A DNA stretch of 64,000 bases from Clostridiales bacterium (lineage in GTDB: Bacteria > Bacillota > Clostridia > Lachnospirales > Cellulosilyticaceae). The stretch covers positions 62,001 to 126,000 of the forward strand of contig DYCF01000009.1 of assembly GCA_019418225.1 (NCBI GenBank), given 5' to 3'. Shown piece after piece: positions 16,231 to 26,029 of the stretch (position 1 is the first letter of the stretch; each line of letters starts with the position of its first letter). The translations under genes were made by a program, and so were the position numbers. The notes beneath the pieces are model-generated. The model searched no databases. It was not told where the DNA came from and saw only the letters and a program-made list of their open reading frames with translations.

Positions 16231-18147
16231 TTGAGCATTATCGGTGGTATTTTAGGTACAGCAAGTCAATCACATTATAAAGTCTTATTAAATGCTATGA
16301 ATTGTTATCAAACACAACCAATAGCGTTCTTACAACAATCACAAGCTTATATGGCCTGTGGTATGCAGTATTTCACTATAGAATCTTTAAAGGAAAAGCT
16401 TCCCTTTAAAACACCATCCTTAAGTATTACAGCAGATGCTATTATTGATAATAGGGAAGAGCTTATTGCAAGCTTGCATATTAGCAAAGATATATCAGAC
16501 AGTCAAATTATTGTAGCAGCTTATCAAAAATGGGGCACACATTGTAGCGAGCATTTAATAGGTGACTTTGCTTTTGCTATATGGGATAACATCAAAAAAA
16601 TACTTTTTTGTGTAAGGGATCATGTAGGTAAAAGGAGCTTATACTATACACAAGCTTCTGGGCAGTTTATTTTCTGTACAGTGATGGCACCCATTTTACA
16701 AGTAATAGGAGAGAGACCCTTAAATGAAAAGTGGGTAGCTGATTTTCTAACCATTCAAGGTGTTGTACATGAAATATGTATAGATGAAACAGTTTATCAA
16801 GGAATTAATCAACTTCCACCAGGTCATCAACTTATTGTTACGGCTGATCAAAAAATACATATGTTACAATATTGGCATCCTGAGCGCATCAAAACCTTAA
16901 ATCTAGGTAATAATGCTGCATATGAGAAAGCATTTAGAAATGTCTTTAATCAGGCTGTAAAATGTCGCTTACGTTCTTCTGAAAATGTAGGTATTATGCT
17001 TAGTAGCGGATTAGACTCTACTGCTGTGGCTGCTGTAGCAGCACCAGAACTTGCCAAACAAAATAAAAAGCTCATGAGTTTTACTGAAATTCCCTTAATG
17101 GCATATAGTAATCAAATGGGGAGCTCTAAAATAGTTGATGAATCTCCTTATGTCCTAGAAATGCAAAAACTATATCCCAATATAGAACCTTGTTTTAAGA
17201 GTTTTGATGCTAAGAACGCCTTTGAAGGTATAGATAAAAGGATTCAAATTCTAGAGCAACCTTATAAAGTCATCGAAAACCTATATTGGATAGAAGGCAT
17301 TTTAGAAACTGCTCAGGAAAAACAGTGTAAAGTTTTATTAGATGGTCAGTTTGGCAATTTTTCTATCTCACAGGGTAATGTTTTCTGCTATTGGAATACA
17401 CTATTTCATCAGGGGCGTTGGCTATGTTTAATAAAAGAAATTAATGCATTTTGTAAATTTCATCATAGTAGTCGAAAAATAGCGTATCTTACTGTCTTAA
17501 AGAAGTTATTTAATCAATTTAAAAGTAGTAGTTTACAAGTAGACCCATTAGCCATCGTTAACCCAAAACTTGCTGAGAAATATCACTGTTTAGCACGTAT
17601 TAAACAAAAAGGATATCTCTTTAATGACAAAAGAATATTAGAAGAACATAGTCAGAAACAATTTACTACAAATTTAATTTTATTTTCACATATGGGGGCG
17701 ATAGAGACGAAACAATCGCTTACCTATGGCTTAATTAGAAGAGATCCTACTAGAGATAAGCGTGTTATTGAACTTTGTTTAAGCATTCCACAGAAACAAT
17801 TTGTTTATCACGGTGAAGAACGTTCGCTAATTAGGAGAGCCATGAAGGATGCTGTACCAAATAGCATCCGTTTAAATTACTACACAAGAGGTAAGCAAGC
17901 TGCAGATTGGGTGCAGCGCCTAATGCCTTATAGCTCTGAAATCAAAGAAGAATTAGAACTGCTATTAAGTGATTCTAGTATTAAGGACTACTTAGATTTC
18001 CCTAAAATTGCTCACTTGCTTAAACAGTATGAAAAAAATAATCATTTAAATATTTATGGCTTTGAATTGAAGAGTCTCATGACGGCTTTAGTATTTTATC
18101 ATTTTATTCAAATAAAACAGGTCAATACTATTTATTTTCCGGCTTAG
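16231..18147 (+). CDS. Asparagine-synthetase-like lasso cyclase (C protein), module 1
   Basis: 638 residues, TTG start behind AAGGGGG. N-terminal glutaminase-like domain (1 to about 210) starts MSIIGG, so the Cys2 nucleophile of true asparagine synthetases is missing, while RDHVGKRSLYY is kept. The synthetase domain (about 220-620) has the ATP pyrophosphatase motif SSGLDS (258-263) and the C-terminal RDPTRDKRVIELCLSIP block. Lasso cyclases adenylate a ring Asp or Glu of the precursor and close the isopeptide with the N-terminal amine. Precursor A1 follows 174 bp downstream. A second cyclase lies at 46793 with the same C-terminal block. Confidence 0.88.
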   Translation: MSIIGGILGTASQSHYKVLLNAMNCYQTQPIAFLQQSQAYMACGMQYFTIESLKEKLPFKTPSLSITADAIIDNREELIASLHISKDISDSQIIVAAYQKWGTHCSEHLIGDFAFAIWDNIKKILFCVRDHVGKRSLYYTQASGQFIFCTVMAPILQVIGERPLNEKWVADFLTIQGVVHEICIDETVYQGINQLPPGHQLIVTADQKIHMLQYWHPERIKTLNLGNNAAYEKAFRNVFNQAVKCRLRSSENVGIMLSSGLDSTAVAAVAAPELAKQNKKLMSFTEIPLMAYSNQMGSSKIVDESPYVLEMQKLYPNIEPCFKSFDAKNAFEGIDKRIQILEQPYKVIENLYWIEGILETAQEKQCKVLLDGQFGNFSISQGNVFCYWNTLFHQGRWLCLIKEINAFCKFHHSSRKIAYLTVLKKLFNQFKSSSLQVDPLAIVNPKLAEKYHCLARIKQKGYLFNDKRILEEHSQKQFTTNLILFSHMGAIETKQSLTYGLIRRDPTRDKRVIELCLSIPQKQFVYHGEERSLIRRAMKDAVPNSIRLNYYTRGKQAADWVQRLMPYSSEIKEELELLLSDSSIKDYLDFPKIAHLLKQYEKNNHLNIYGFELKSLMTALVFYHFIQIKQVNTIYFPA

Positions 18148-18321
18148 TCATAAGTTAAATAAATAGCGCATAGAAATAGTTACTGTAAATGTAGTGTACA
18201 ATTTGTTGCATTTGCAAATAAATATTATTTAACGCCTTGCGGGTGATAATAATGTTTTAACTTTCCTGATAATATCTGAAACATTATTTATCATACATAT
18301 CTTCTAAAAAGGATGATTTAT

Positions 18322-18492
18322 ATGAAAACATGGGAACAACCAGAAATTACAAACTTAAGGCTTGCAAAAACCGCGGGTAACCCTGCTACAAGTGGAAATG
18401 ACACTTCTATCCCAGATTGTATTGAAGACGCTTTTGAAAGCATCTATGGTGATCATAGTGGCCCTGATTCTCCAGCTAATTTTAGTCACTAA
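18322..18492 (+). CDS. Putative lasso-peptide precursor A1
   Basis: 56 residues, ATG 18322 behind AAAAAGGATG. The leader MKTWEQPEITNLRLAKTA has the W-x2-P-x9-T pattern shared by all four candidate precursors here. With the conserved Thr17 at position -2, the core starts at Gly19: GNPATSGND, which places Asp at ring position 9, ideal for a Gly1-Asp9 macrolactam. The core would be 38 residues, long for a lasso peptide, with one Cys (PDC), many acidic residues and a C-terminal FSH rather than a terminal Ser. Directly downstream of the module 1 cyclase and convergent with an exporter gene. Core boundary and product are predictions. Confidence 0.72.
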   Translation: MKTWEQPEITNLRLAKTAGNPATSGNDTSIPDCIEDAFESIYGDHSGPDSPANFSH

Positions 18493-18496
18493 GCAT

Positions 18497-18548
18497 AAAA
18501 AAGACTACTGCATAATCAAATTTAATTGTTTATGCAGTAGTCTTTTTT
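18497..18548. terminator. Bidirectional terminator between A1 and the exporter
   Basis: 18-bp stem AAAAAAGACTACTGCATA (18497-18514) and its complement (18531-18548), 16-nt loop, T-tracts on both strands. Confidence 0.85.
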
Positions 18549-20198
18549 TATACTTTCTTTTTCTATAAGACATCCTTTTTCTAAAGCATAAATCCTGTCA
18601 CAGATATTTAATGCAGAAGGACGATGGGTAATTATAATGCAAGTTGGATGATATTCAAGTTTAGAAACTGCTTTAAGCACTTTAATTTCTGTATTAGGGT
18701 CTAGTGCTGATGTGGCCTCATCTAATATTAAAATGGGCTTCTGACGAAGGAATGCTCTAGCTATAGCTAATCGTTGTGCTTGGCCTTCTGAAAGTCCAAT
18801 ACCTTTTTCACCTATTAATGTTTCGAGTTGATGTTCTAAACTATAAACAAATTCATCAATATCAGCCAGTTGCAAAGCTTTCATAATATCAGATGGTGTT
18901 GCTTGATGATTACCTTTATAAAGATTCGAAGCAATGGTACCTGAGAAAAGGGTATTTCCTTGAGGTACATAGGAAACAAAGTTTCTAAAGCTAGCAGAAA
19001 GCCTTGAGGTATGTATGCCATCGTTAATTAATATCTCGCCACTTAAAGGTGTAACAAGTGCTAGCAGCAGGCGAATAAGTGTAGTTTTTCCTTCTCCCGA
19101 AGGCCCGATTAAACCGATGATTTCTCCAGGCTCAAATATACAAGAAACTTTATTTAATACAGGGCGATTAGGTTCATATGCAAAACTAACATCTTTAAAT
19201 TCAATAGTTGGTGCTGCACCTAAGTTAAGTTTATTGATGGTTTCTAAATGAAGCTCTTCTAAAATCATAAGTCGTTCACTTGCTGCGAAACTCGTGACAA
19301 ACTGGGGATAATAGCGTGCCAAGCTTGTAAATGGGGCTTGCACATTAGAAAAAAGTTGCATTAAAGCTGTAAGCGTACCATAAGTTCCTGTTTGATGCGC
19401 TAAATTTAAGGCGCCCCAAGCAAAAATTAAGAAATATCCTAATACACCACCTATATGAAAAAACGTTGTTGAACAGGTAGAAAGTTTTGTTTGATCCATT
19501 GATAATTTAAAGGATTTATCTTGAATGGATTTAAGTACCTCGATATTCTGCTGTTCCTCACAAAAGGCTTTAGTGATAACGATATTTTGCAAAGATTCTT
19601 GAAGAAAAGAGCGGTGCTTAATGTTATTATCCTGTAATGCCATATAATACTTTTTAACACACTTACTAAAAAAGCTTGCAAAGATAACTGTTAAGGGTGA
19701 AAGAATAATTGCTATGATTGCCATACTAGGTATTAAGTATAATAGCGTAAAGAAAGCTGTAACTAATGTAATTCCTAAAGAAATCACTGAAGGGATAGAC
19801 GAAGTAATAAGGGTTGTAACCGTATTTAAATCACCGGTTAAACGACTAATAATATTAGCACTATGGTATACCATTTGCTCTTGCCACTCACTATATGTAA
19901 TATGGCTATAAAGTTTTGTTTGTAGTGTATTAGAGAATTTATTAGCACAATACGTCGTCAATAAGCTACCTACAAATCGTGCAACAATCTGAAAGATTAA
20001 GATCCCACCTAAAATGCCCATCCACTTAAAAATAGGTCCATGTGTTGTGGCTGCATCGATTAATGATTTTGTAACAAGTGCAGAGGCAACACCCACAACC
20101 GAGGTGACACTATTAAGTAGAATAATAAGTATTAAATAAAATAAAACGGGTCTTGTTTGCTGGAGTAACCAGTGAAGTATAGTTAAATTTTTTTTCAT
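18522..20198 (-). CDS. ABC exporter, lasso-peptide module 1 (D protein)
   Basis: 558 residues, homodimer-type half transporter. Exporter membrane domain (about 15-310) and nucleotide-binding domain (about 330-550) with Walker A GPSGEGKTT, signature LSEGQAQR and Walker B LILDEATSALD. No N-terminal C39 peptidase, as expected when B1/B2 do the leader removal. It is a paralogue of the exporter at 42368: both carry SYVPQGNTLFSGTI before the LSEGQAQR signature. It probably exports the A1 product and confers self-immunity. Convergent with the kinase-B1-cyclase-A1 operon and divergent from the polysaccharide operon. Confidence 0.85.
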   Translation of the reverse strand: MKKNLTILHWLLQQTRPVLFYLILIILLNSVTSVVGVASALVTKSLIDAATTHGPIFKWMGILGGILIFQIVARFVGSLLTTYCANKFSNTLQTKLYSHITYSEWQEQMVYHSANIISRLTGDLNTVTTLITSSIPSVISLGITLVTAFFTLLYLIPSMAIIAIILSPLTVIFASFFSKCVKKYYMALQDNNIKHRSFLQESLQNIVITKAFCEEQQNIEVLKSIQDKSFKLSMDQTKLSTCSTTFFHIGGVLGYFLIFAWGALNLAHQTGTYGTLTALMQLFSNVQAPFTSLARYYPQFVTSFAASERLMILEELHLETINKLNLGAAPTIEFKDVSFAYEPNRPVLNKVSCIFEPGEIIGLIGPSGEGKTTLIRLLLALVTPLSGEILINDGIHTSRLSASFRNFVSYVPQGNTLFSGTIASNLYKGNHQATPSDIMKALQLADIDEFVYSLEHQLETLIGEKGIGLSEGQAQRLAIARAFLRQKPILILDEATSALDPNTEIKVLKAVSKLEYHPTCIIITHRPSALNICDRIYALEKGCLIEKESIKKDYCINN

Positions 20199-20362
20199 AA
20201 TAACCTCCTCTCAATAAGACAAACATATCTATGAGTTATCACTTCTTATATATGAACAAAATCAGGGTAATATGAGTGTTTGTCTAAAAATAAGTCATAC
20301 TTGTCTCTAGATGTGAATAACATTAATAGAAGCGTATCTACAGATAAAGGAGAGGAGTAGAC

Positions 20363-21412
20363 ATGGCGTTAATTAGTATCGTGGTACCTGTCTATAATGT
20401 GGCACCTTATTTAAAACAATGTATTGACTCTATATTAAGTCAAAGCTTTAAAGATTATGAGATTCTACTTATCAATGATGGTTCAACGGATTCAAGTGGT
20501 TCAATCTGCAATGAATATGCCCGAAAGTATTCACAAATTAAAGTAAAACATAGTTTAAATGAAGGTGCAGGACCAGCGCGTAATAAAGGCATCGAAATGG
20601 CCACAGGAAAGTATATTATGTTTATTGATCCAGATGATTGGATAGAAGCTAATTTGCTAGAAGAAATGTATGAAATAATGGAAAATAACCAGTGTGATTT
20701 ATTACTTTGGAGCTTACAAGCTATGATTTATGATCAGCAAGATACATTTTTAAGAAAGAAAGTCATTCAAGCACAAGATTTACACTTAGTAACAAAGGCG
20801 CAATGTGAACAGACATTTATTGAGATTTTTCAGTGGGATGATTTGCTGTTAGGTGTCCCCTGGAACAAACTTTATCGTATGGCATTAATTAATAAGTATC
20901 ACATTCGTTTTCCTAAGTTAAGAAGACGTCAAGATATCATTTTTAATATTGACTATTATAAGTGCATTAGCTCACTTATAACAACTTCTAAAGTGTATTC
21001 TAATTATAGAGTAATTGATACAATATATAGTAACAAAGTTCCAAAAAATTACTATGATACGTCCTTATACATATATAACTATTTTAAGACCACTTTAGAA
21101 CAATGGGGACAATATAATGATGGGGCAAAACAACAATTAGAGCAATACTTTATTGATGATGTTATGAATATTATCGGCCTATGTATGAACCCGAAATGGG
21201 GATGGGGTCTAAAGGATAGATACTGTTACATAAAAAACATTATGCAAAAATCTGATGTTAAAGAGGTTGCTTATTCCCTCAAAGTCCCTATAAAGACTAA
21301 GGCTATAGGTTTTAAATTACGACAGCTTAAGTTAAGTTATTTAAAAAGGCAGAAACCCTTACAGATGCTTATACTTAATATGTCCGAATCTCTAATTAAA
21401 AAATATAGATAA
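20363..21412 (+). CDS. Glycosyltransferase, GT2 family
   Basis: 349 residues. GT-A fold: SIVVPVYNVAPYLKQCIDSI at the N-terminus, INDGSTDSS, EGAGPARNKGI and the DxD-like MFIDPDDW (about residues 88-95). First gene of the polysaccharide operon, starting 165 bp from the divergent exporter start, so a divergent promoter is expected in that gap. It would add one sugar to the lipid-linked repeat unit on the cytoplasmic side; donor and acceptor cannot be read from sequence. Confidence 0.88.
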   Translation: MALISIVVPVYNVAPYLKQCIDSILSQSFKDYEILLINDGSTDSSGSICNEYARKYSQIKVKHSLNEGAGPARNKGIEMATGKYIMFIDPDDWIEANLLEEMYEIMENNQCDLLLWSLQAMIYDQQDTFLRKKVIQAQDLHLVTKAQCEQTFIEIFQWDDLLLGVPWNKLYRMALINKYHIRFPKLRRRQDIIFNIDYYKCISSLITTSKVYSNYRVIDTIYSNKVPKNYYDTSLYIYNYFKTTLEQWGQYNDGAKQQLEQYFIDDVMNIIGLCMNPKWGWGLKDRYCYIKNIMQKSDVKEVAYSLKVPIKTKAIGFKLRQLKLSYLKRQKPLQMLILNMSESLIKKYR

Positions 21413-21444
21413 AAGTTATATTCATTTACTAAGGAGGTTCAAAT

Positions 21445-22557
21445 ATGAAAATAGGAATTATTACATTTCATAATTCCGATAATTATGGTGCAGTCTTGCA
21501 AACAATGGCTTTACAAAATACTGTTAAAAACTTTAATGAGAATGTTGAAGTGATTGATTACAGATGTGCTAATAAAAAAAAGTATTACCATCTATTAGAT
21601 ATTGGCAAGCATAAAAATTGGAAAGGTAATATCAATGGCATCATTAATTATCCATATCGGTTAATTAAATATATTAAATTCGAGTGCTTTAGAAACAAGT
21701 GGTTAAATTGTACCAGTCAAGTGTACAGAACTACTGAATCTTTACATAATGCTCATTCATGGGATATTGTAATTACTGGTAGCGATCAAGTATGGAATTA
21801 TGTTAATACTGGTTTTGATCAATCTTATTTGCTAGATTTTATACCAAATGATTATCAAAAAATTGCTTATGCTGCTAGCTTTGGTGTAAACCATATAGAA
21901 ATGCCTTATCGCGAAACTTATCAAAGACTATTAAGTAATATTAACTTTTTATCCGTTAGAGAAATTAGTGGCCAAGCAATAATCCATGATTTAACTGATA
22001 GAATAGCTAAAGTTGTTGTTGATCCTACAATGCTATTTACAGCTGAAGAATGGCTGACTTATACTAAGCCTTTTTCTAAAAAGAAGAAATATATTCTCCT
22101 CTATACAATCAACAACTCTAAAGAAATCAATCAATTAGCCAAAGAACTGGCACAGCAAACAGGCTATAACGTCGTAAAAATAGCTACAAGTATATTAGAT
22201 TATATAAGTACATGGAAAATTGTTTTACCTAATCCACTCACATTCATTAGATTAATTTATGAATCACAATATGTAATAACTGATTCATTTCATGGGACAA
22301 TCCTATCTATTAATCTAAATAAAAATTTTTATACGTATTATAGTGCCATAAAAGGATCTAATAAACGTTTAACAGATTTACTGGAAAGCTTTAATCTGCA
22401 AGATAGGATTATCTATTCAGGGCAGCAGCTTCCACAATTAAGTGCCATAAATTATAGTGGCATTAATTCAATGATACGTACTAGAAGAGTTGACTCACTT
22501 GATTTCTTAGAGACGTCTTTAATGGAAAGTACAAAGACTATAGAAAAGGGACGATGA
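21445..22557 (+). CDS. Polysaccharide pyruvyl transferase family protein
   Basis: 370 residues. MKIGIITFHNSDNYGAVLQ is the typical start of PF04230 proteins, and VITGSDQVWN (about 110-119) and ITDSFHGTI (about 280-288) are the other hallmark motifs. Members transfer ketal pyruvate from phosphoenolpyruvate onto sugars of surface polysaccharides. It is followed after 4 bp by the flippase gene and two genes on by an FrhB-type iron-sulfur protein, a combination repeatedly seen in capsule and exopolysaccharide loci. Confidence 0.88.
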   Translation: MKIGIITFHNSDNYGAVLQTMALQNTVKNFNENVEVIDYRCANKKKYYHLLDIGKHKNWKGNINGIINYPYRLIKYIKFECFRNKWLNCTSQVYRTTESLHNAHSWDIVITGSDQVWNYVNTGFDQSYLLDFIPNDYQKIAYAASFGVNHIEMPYRETYQRLLSNINFLSVREISGQAIIHDLTDRIAKVVVDPTMLFTAEEWLTYTKPFSKKKKYILLYTINNSKEINQLAKELAQQTGYNVVKIATSILDYISTWKIVLPNPLTFIRLIYESQYVITDSFHGTILSINLNKNFYTYYSAIKGSNKRLTDLLESFNLQDRIIYSGQQLPQLSAINYSGINSMIRTRRVDSLDFLETSLMESTKTIEKGR

Positions 22558-22561
22558 ATAA

Positions 22562-24109
22562 ATGAGAACAAAAAATACATTAATTAATGTCGTATGTGGA
22601 ATGGGAGGGCAAGTTATAACTATCCTCGTACAATTTATTGTGCGAGGTATTTTTATAAGGCTTTTAGGTATTGAATATCTGGGCGTAAGCGGTTTGTTTG
22701 GAAACATCTTGATGTTATTATCTTTAGCTGAATTAGGCGTTGGAAATGCCATTATTTATAGCCTATATAAACCATTAGCCGATAAAAATGAATCAAAAAT
22801 TAAAGCTTTAATGGATCTATATGCTAAAGCCTATCATACTATTGCATTTGTTGTACTTATAGTAGGTTTAGCATTTATTCCTTTACTAAAGTATATTATT
22901 AGAGATACTCCAAATATCTCTGAAAATCTAATTGTCTTATATTTATTATATCTTGCTAATTCTTTAATGACTTATTTCTTTGCGTATAAACGCTCGTTAA
23001 TTATTGCGGATCAAAAGGAATACATTGTTACATTAGTTACTCAATGTTTTACTATTGTATCTAGCATTATTCAAATTATTTTTCTTTATCTTACACGAAA
23101 TTTTTTGATTTATTTAATCATCCAAATTGTAGGTAGCTTATTATGTAATATCTACATATCTTATAAAGCTAATACAATGTATCCCATTTTACAATGTAAA
23201 GAAAAAACTTTATTAGAGGCTGATGAAAAGCAAGCTATTTGGAAAAATATCAAAGCACTTCTTATTTATAAAATAGGTGCGTTATTAACTATAGGACTAG
23301 ATAACATTATTATTTCTAGCTTTGTTGGCATAGCTGCTGTTGGCATCTATTCAAACTATACTTTAATAACAGATAAAATCACTGGGATCTTAGGACAAAT
23401 TTTTTCAGCTACTACTGCCAGTGTTGGTAATTTAAATGTAGAAGCTGATACGAGAAAAAAAGAGGAAATATATCATGTTATGCTCTTTGTAGCTTTTTGG
23501 TTATTTGGTTTTAGTTCCGTATGTATTTACATATTAATTAATCCATTTATAGCACTATGGGCCGGCAAAGACTATTTGTTAAGTGAAAGTGTTGTAATTG
23601 CAATGGTATTTTGCTTTTATTTTATTGGTATACATAATCCAACTATGATTTTCAGAAATACAATGGGATTATATGTTCAAGGTAAGTATCGTCCATTAAT
23701 AGGTGCTCTCGTGAATGCCGTAACTTCCATTATTATGGTTAAGCCTTTTGGCGTGTTAGGTGTTGTACTAGGTACCTTAATGAGCAGATTATTAGTTCTT
23801 AGCTGGTATGAACCTCTAGTTATTTATAAATACCGCTTTAATAAATCACCATTACAGTATTTTAAAAAGTATGTTGTTTATTGTCTTCTGACAGTTATAG
23901 CAGCAGGTATTACTAAATTATGCTGTTTACTTCTACCTAGTGGTGGTATATGGCACTTTATCATTAAAATGATGTTATGTATCATTATACCTAATTTTGT
24001 CTTTTTTCTATGTTGCTTTAAAATGAAAGAATTTAACTATATTAGGGAGATTACCTCTCAAATCTGGAAAAAAATCTATCGGTCATTAGGAAAGAAGGTA
24101 ATAGAATGA
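22562..24109 (+). CDS. Repeat-unit flippase, Wzx-like (MOP superfamily)
   Basis: 515 residues with about 12-14 hydrophobic helices throughout and short loops, as in polysaccharide flippases. The N-terminus has VQFIVRGIFIRLLGIEYLGV, the typical first-helix motif of this family (RxxFxxxLGxxxxGv). It should translocate the undecaprenyl-linked repeat unit to the outer face for the polymerase at 27843. The stop overlaps the next start by 4 bp (ATGA), so the next protein is translationally coupled. Confidence 0.88.
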   Translation: MRTKNTLINVVCGMGGQVITILVQFIVRGIFIRLLGIEYLGVSGLFGNILMLLSLAELGVGNAIIYSLYKPLADKNESKIKALMDLYAKAYHTIAFVVLIVGLAFIPLLKYIIRDTPNISENLIVLYLLYLANSLMTYFFAYKRSLIIADQKEYIVTLVTQCFTIVSSIIQIIFLYLTRNFLIYLIIQIVGSLLCNIYISYKANTMYPILQCKEKTLLEADEKQAIWKNIKALLIYKIGALLTIGLDNIIISSFVGIAAVGIYSNYTLITDKITGILGQIFSATTASVGNLNVEADTRKKEEIYHVMLFVAFWLFGFSSVCIYILINPFIALWAGKDYLLSESVVIAMVFCFYFIGIHNPTMIFRNTMGLYVQGKYRPLIGALVNAVTSIIMVKPFGVLGVVLGTLMSRLLVLSWYEPLVIYKYRFNKSPLQYFKKYVVYCLLTVIAAGITKLCCLLLPSGGIWHFIIKMMLCIIIPNFVFFLCCFKMKEFNYIREITSQIWKKIYRSLGKKVIE

Positions 24110-25317
24110 ATATACTTACAAACATGAATGATTGTACAGGTTGTACTGCTTGTTATACTGCCTGTCCTAAACAATGTATTACTATGCAAAAAAATGAAGA
24201 AGGATTTTTATATCCCATAGTTAACGAGGAAAAATGTGTTAAATGTGGTAAGTGCCAAGCCGTATGTCCTCAACAACATCAAATAGAACATCATCTTTAT
24301 CAGAAAGCTTATTATGGTTGGCATAAGGATGAAAAAATACGTCGACAGAGTTCTTCAGGCGGTGCGTTTACTGCCCTTGCTGAACATTTTTTATCAGAAG
24401 GTGGCATTGTCTACGGTACAAGTTTTGATTATGAAAAAAGATGCTTAGTATATACAAGTACAAAGCAAGTAACACTTAATGAACTTAGAAAATCAAAATA
24501 TGTTCAAGGCGAGCTCGGTAACATTATTGTTCAAATAGAAGAAGATTTAAAGCAAGGTAAAAAGGTACTCTTCGTAGGGACCCCTTGCCACGTAAATGGT
24601 ATTAAATCTTATTTTAATAAAAAAGGTTATGATCAGCAACTCTTTTTATGTGATTTCATCTGTCATGGCGTCCCTTCTAATCAACTTCTTCAAGCCCATA
24701 TTAAGTTTCTTGAAAAAAAATATAAGTCGAAGCTTAGTTCAATTGACTTTAGACCTAAAACAGATAAACAACATCCCTGGTGGAAACATCATTTACGCGT
24801 AACTTTTGAAAATGGTAGTATATATGACCGTACATTAGATACTGATTGGTATATGTATGCCTTTATGAAAAAGAGTTTAACATTACGTAAAAGTTGTTAT
24901 CAATGTCATTACTGTAATGTACAACATGAATCGGATATTACACTTGCAGACTTTTGGGGCGTTATGGATTATAACCCTGTATTAAATGATGAAAAAGGAT
25001 TGTCCCTCATTATATTGAATACCTCTAAGGCAGATGCTTTAATTCCAAATCTAAAAGAGGTATTTAATCTTTATCCACTACAATGGGAATTTGCAAAATA
25101 TGTTTTTAAGAATCGAACACAAGAAAAGTACTCTTTAAACAAAAGAGAAAATTTCATGAAGGATCTACAAAGAATGGACTATCTATCTGCTATGTTTAAA
25201 CATATTGGATATATACAAGTCACCTCTAAACTAAATATGTTTATATATTTCTCCAAAAGACTAATAAATAACATGCGAAAAATTAAGCATCTTAACTTTA
25301 TACAATCATCTAAATGA
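24106..25317 (+). CDS. FrhB/FdhB-type iron-sulfur protein of a polysaccharide locus
   Basis: 403 residues. An N-terminal pair of 4Fe-4S motifs (CTGCTACYTACP at about 10-21 and CVKCGKCQAVCP at about 44-55) is followed by the coenzyme F420 hydrogenase/dehydrogenase beta-subunit domains (RRQSSSGGAFTALA, VLFVGTPCHVNG, FICHGVPS and ADFWGV). Proteins of this kind occur in many surface-polysaccharide clusters of bacteria that lack F420, almost always with a pyruvyl transferase, as here. The precise redox reaction is not established; a role in sugar or pyruvate modification is inferred from context. Confidence 0.85.
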   Translation: MNILTNMNDCTGCTACYTACPKQCITMQKNEEGFLYPIVNEEKCVKCGKCQAVCPQQHQIEHHLYQKAYYGWHKDEKIRRQSSSGGAFTALAEHFLSEGGIVYGTSFDYEKRCLVYTSTKQVTLNELRKSKYVQGELGNIIVQIEEDLKQGKKVLFVGTPCHVNGIKSYFNKKGYDQQLFLCDFICHGVPSNQLLQAHIKFLEKKYKSKLSSIDFRPKTDKQHPWWKHHLRVTFENGSIYDRTLDTDWYMYAFMKKSLTLRKSCYQCHYCNVQHESDITLADFWGVMDYNPVLNDEKGLSLIILNTSKADALIPNLKEVFNLYPLQWEFAKYVFKNRTQEKYSLNKRENFMKDLQRMDYLSAMFKHIGYIQVTSKLNMFIYFSKRLINNMRKIKHLNFIQSSK

Positions 25318-25386
25318 GTCATAAAAGCATATGAGACTTAATAATATAATATAGAAACTTGTACACATTGAAAATGAGGGGGAGAA

Positions 25387-26001
25387 ATGAAAGCTTATAT
25401 TTTTATTAAGTCTATATTGGATCGATTAATAGCTTTTATGCTATTAATAATACTATTACCTATTTTATTAACTATTGCCATTGCAATTAAATGTGATTCT
25501 AAAGGGCCTGTTTTATTTAAACAAAAACGAGTAGGGCAAAATAAGCAATTATTTGATATCTGGAAGTTTAGGACCATGCGAATAGATGCTCCCAAGGATA
25601 TGCCTACACATCTATTTATTAATGCTGAGTCTTATATCACTAGAGTTGGGAGTATCTTAAGAAAAACAAGCTTAGATGAACTACCTCAACTATTTAATAT
25701 TCTGCAAGGAAAAATGAGCTTTATTGGTCCTAGACCTGCACTATGGAATCAAGAAGATTTGATTATGGCAAGAGAAACGTCTAACGTTAATAGTATTAAA
25801 CCAGGTTTAACCGGTTGGGCACAAGTGAATGGAAGAGACGAGTTGTCCATAAGTGAGCGTGCACAATATGATGTCCAATACTTAAACCAAATAAGCATTT
25901 TTACTGATTTAAAGATTATTTTCTTAACAATTTATAGTGTATTCCTTGGAAAAGGTATTGTTGAAGGGATGCAAACAGATGGCCATCAAAAGATAAAATA
26001 G
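25387..26001 (+). CDS. Undecaprenyl-phosphate sugar-1-phosphate transferase (priming enzyme)
   Basis: 204 residues. One N-terminal membrane helix (about 14-35), then the bacterial sugar transferase domain: KRVGQNKQLFDIWKFRTM, LDELPQLFNIL with the catalytic Asp-Glu pair, FIGPRPAL and PGLTGWAQVNGRD. This is the short, soluble-domain-only form that starts repeat-unit assembly by moving a sugar-1-phosphate (often galactose or an N-acetylated sugar) onto undecaprenyl phosphate. It lies in the middle of the polysaccharide operon. Confidence 0.92.
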   Translation: MKAYIFIKSILDRLIAFMLLIILLPILLTIAIAIKCDSKGPVLFKQKRVGQNKQLFDIWKFRTMRIDAPKDMPTHLFINAESYITRVGSILRKTSLDELPQLFNILQGKMSFIGPRPALWNQEDLIMARETSNVNSIKPGLTGWAQVNGRDELSISERAQYDVQYLNQISIFTDLKIIFLTIYSVFLGKGIVEGMQTDGHQKIK

Positions 26002-26029
26002 TGTTACATACTTAATGGGAGGCGTAGAG

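Noticed and set aside
18362..18568. 68-codon frame overlapping precursor A1 in another frame
   Set aside because: It crosses the terminator hairpin and is out of frame with the A1 leader, which has a ribosome binding site and the shared W-x2-P-x9-T pattern.
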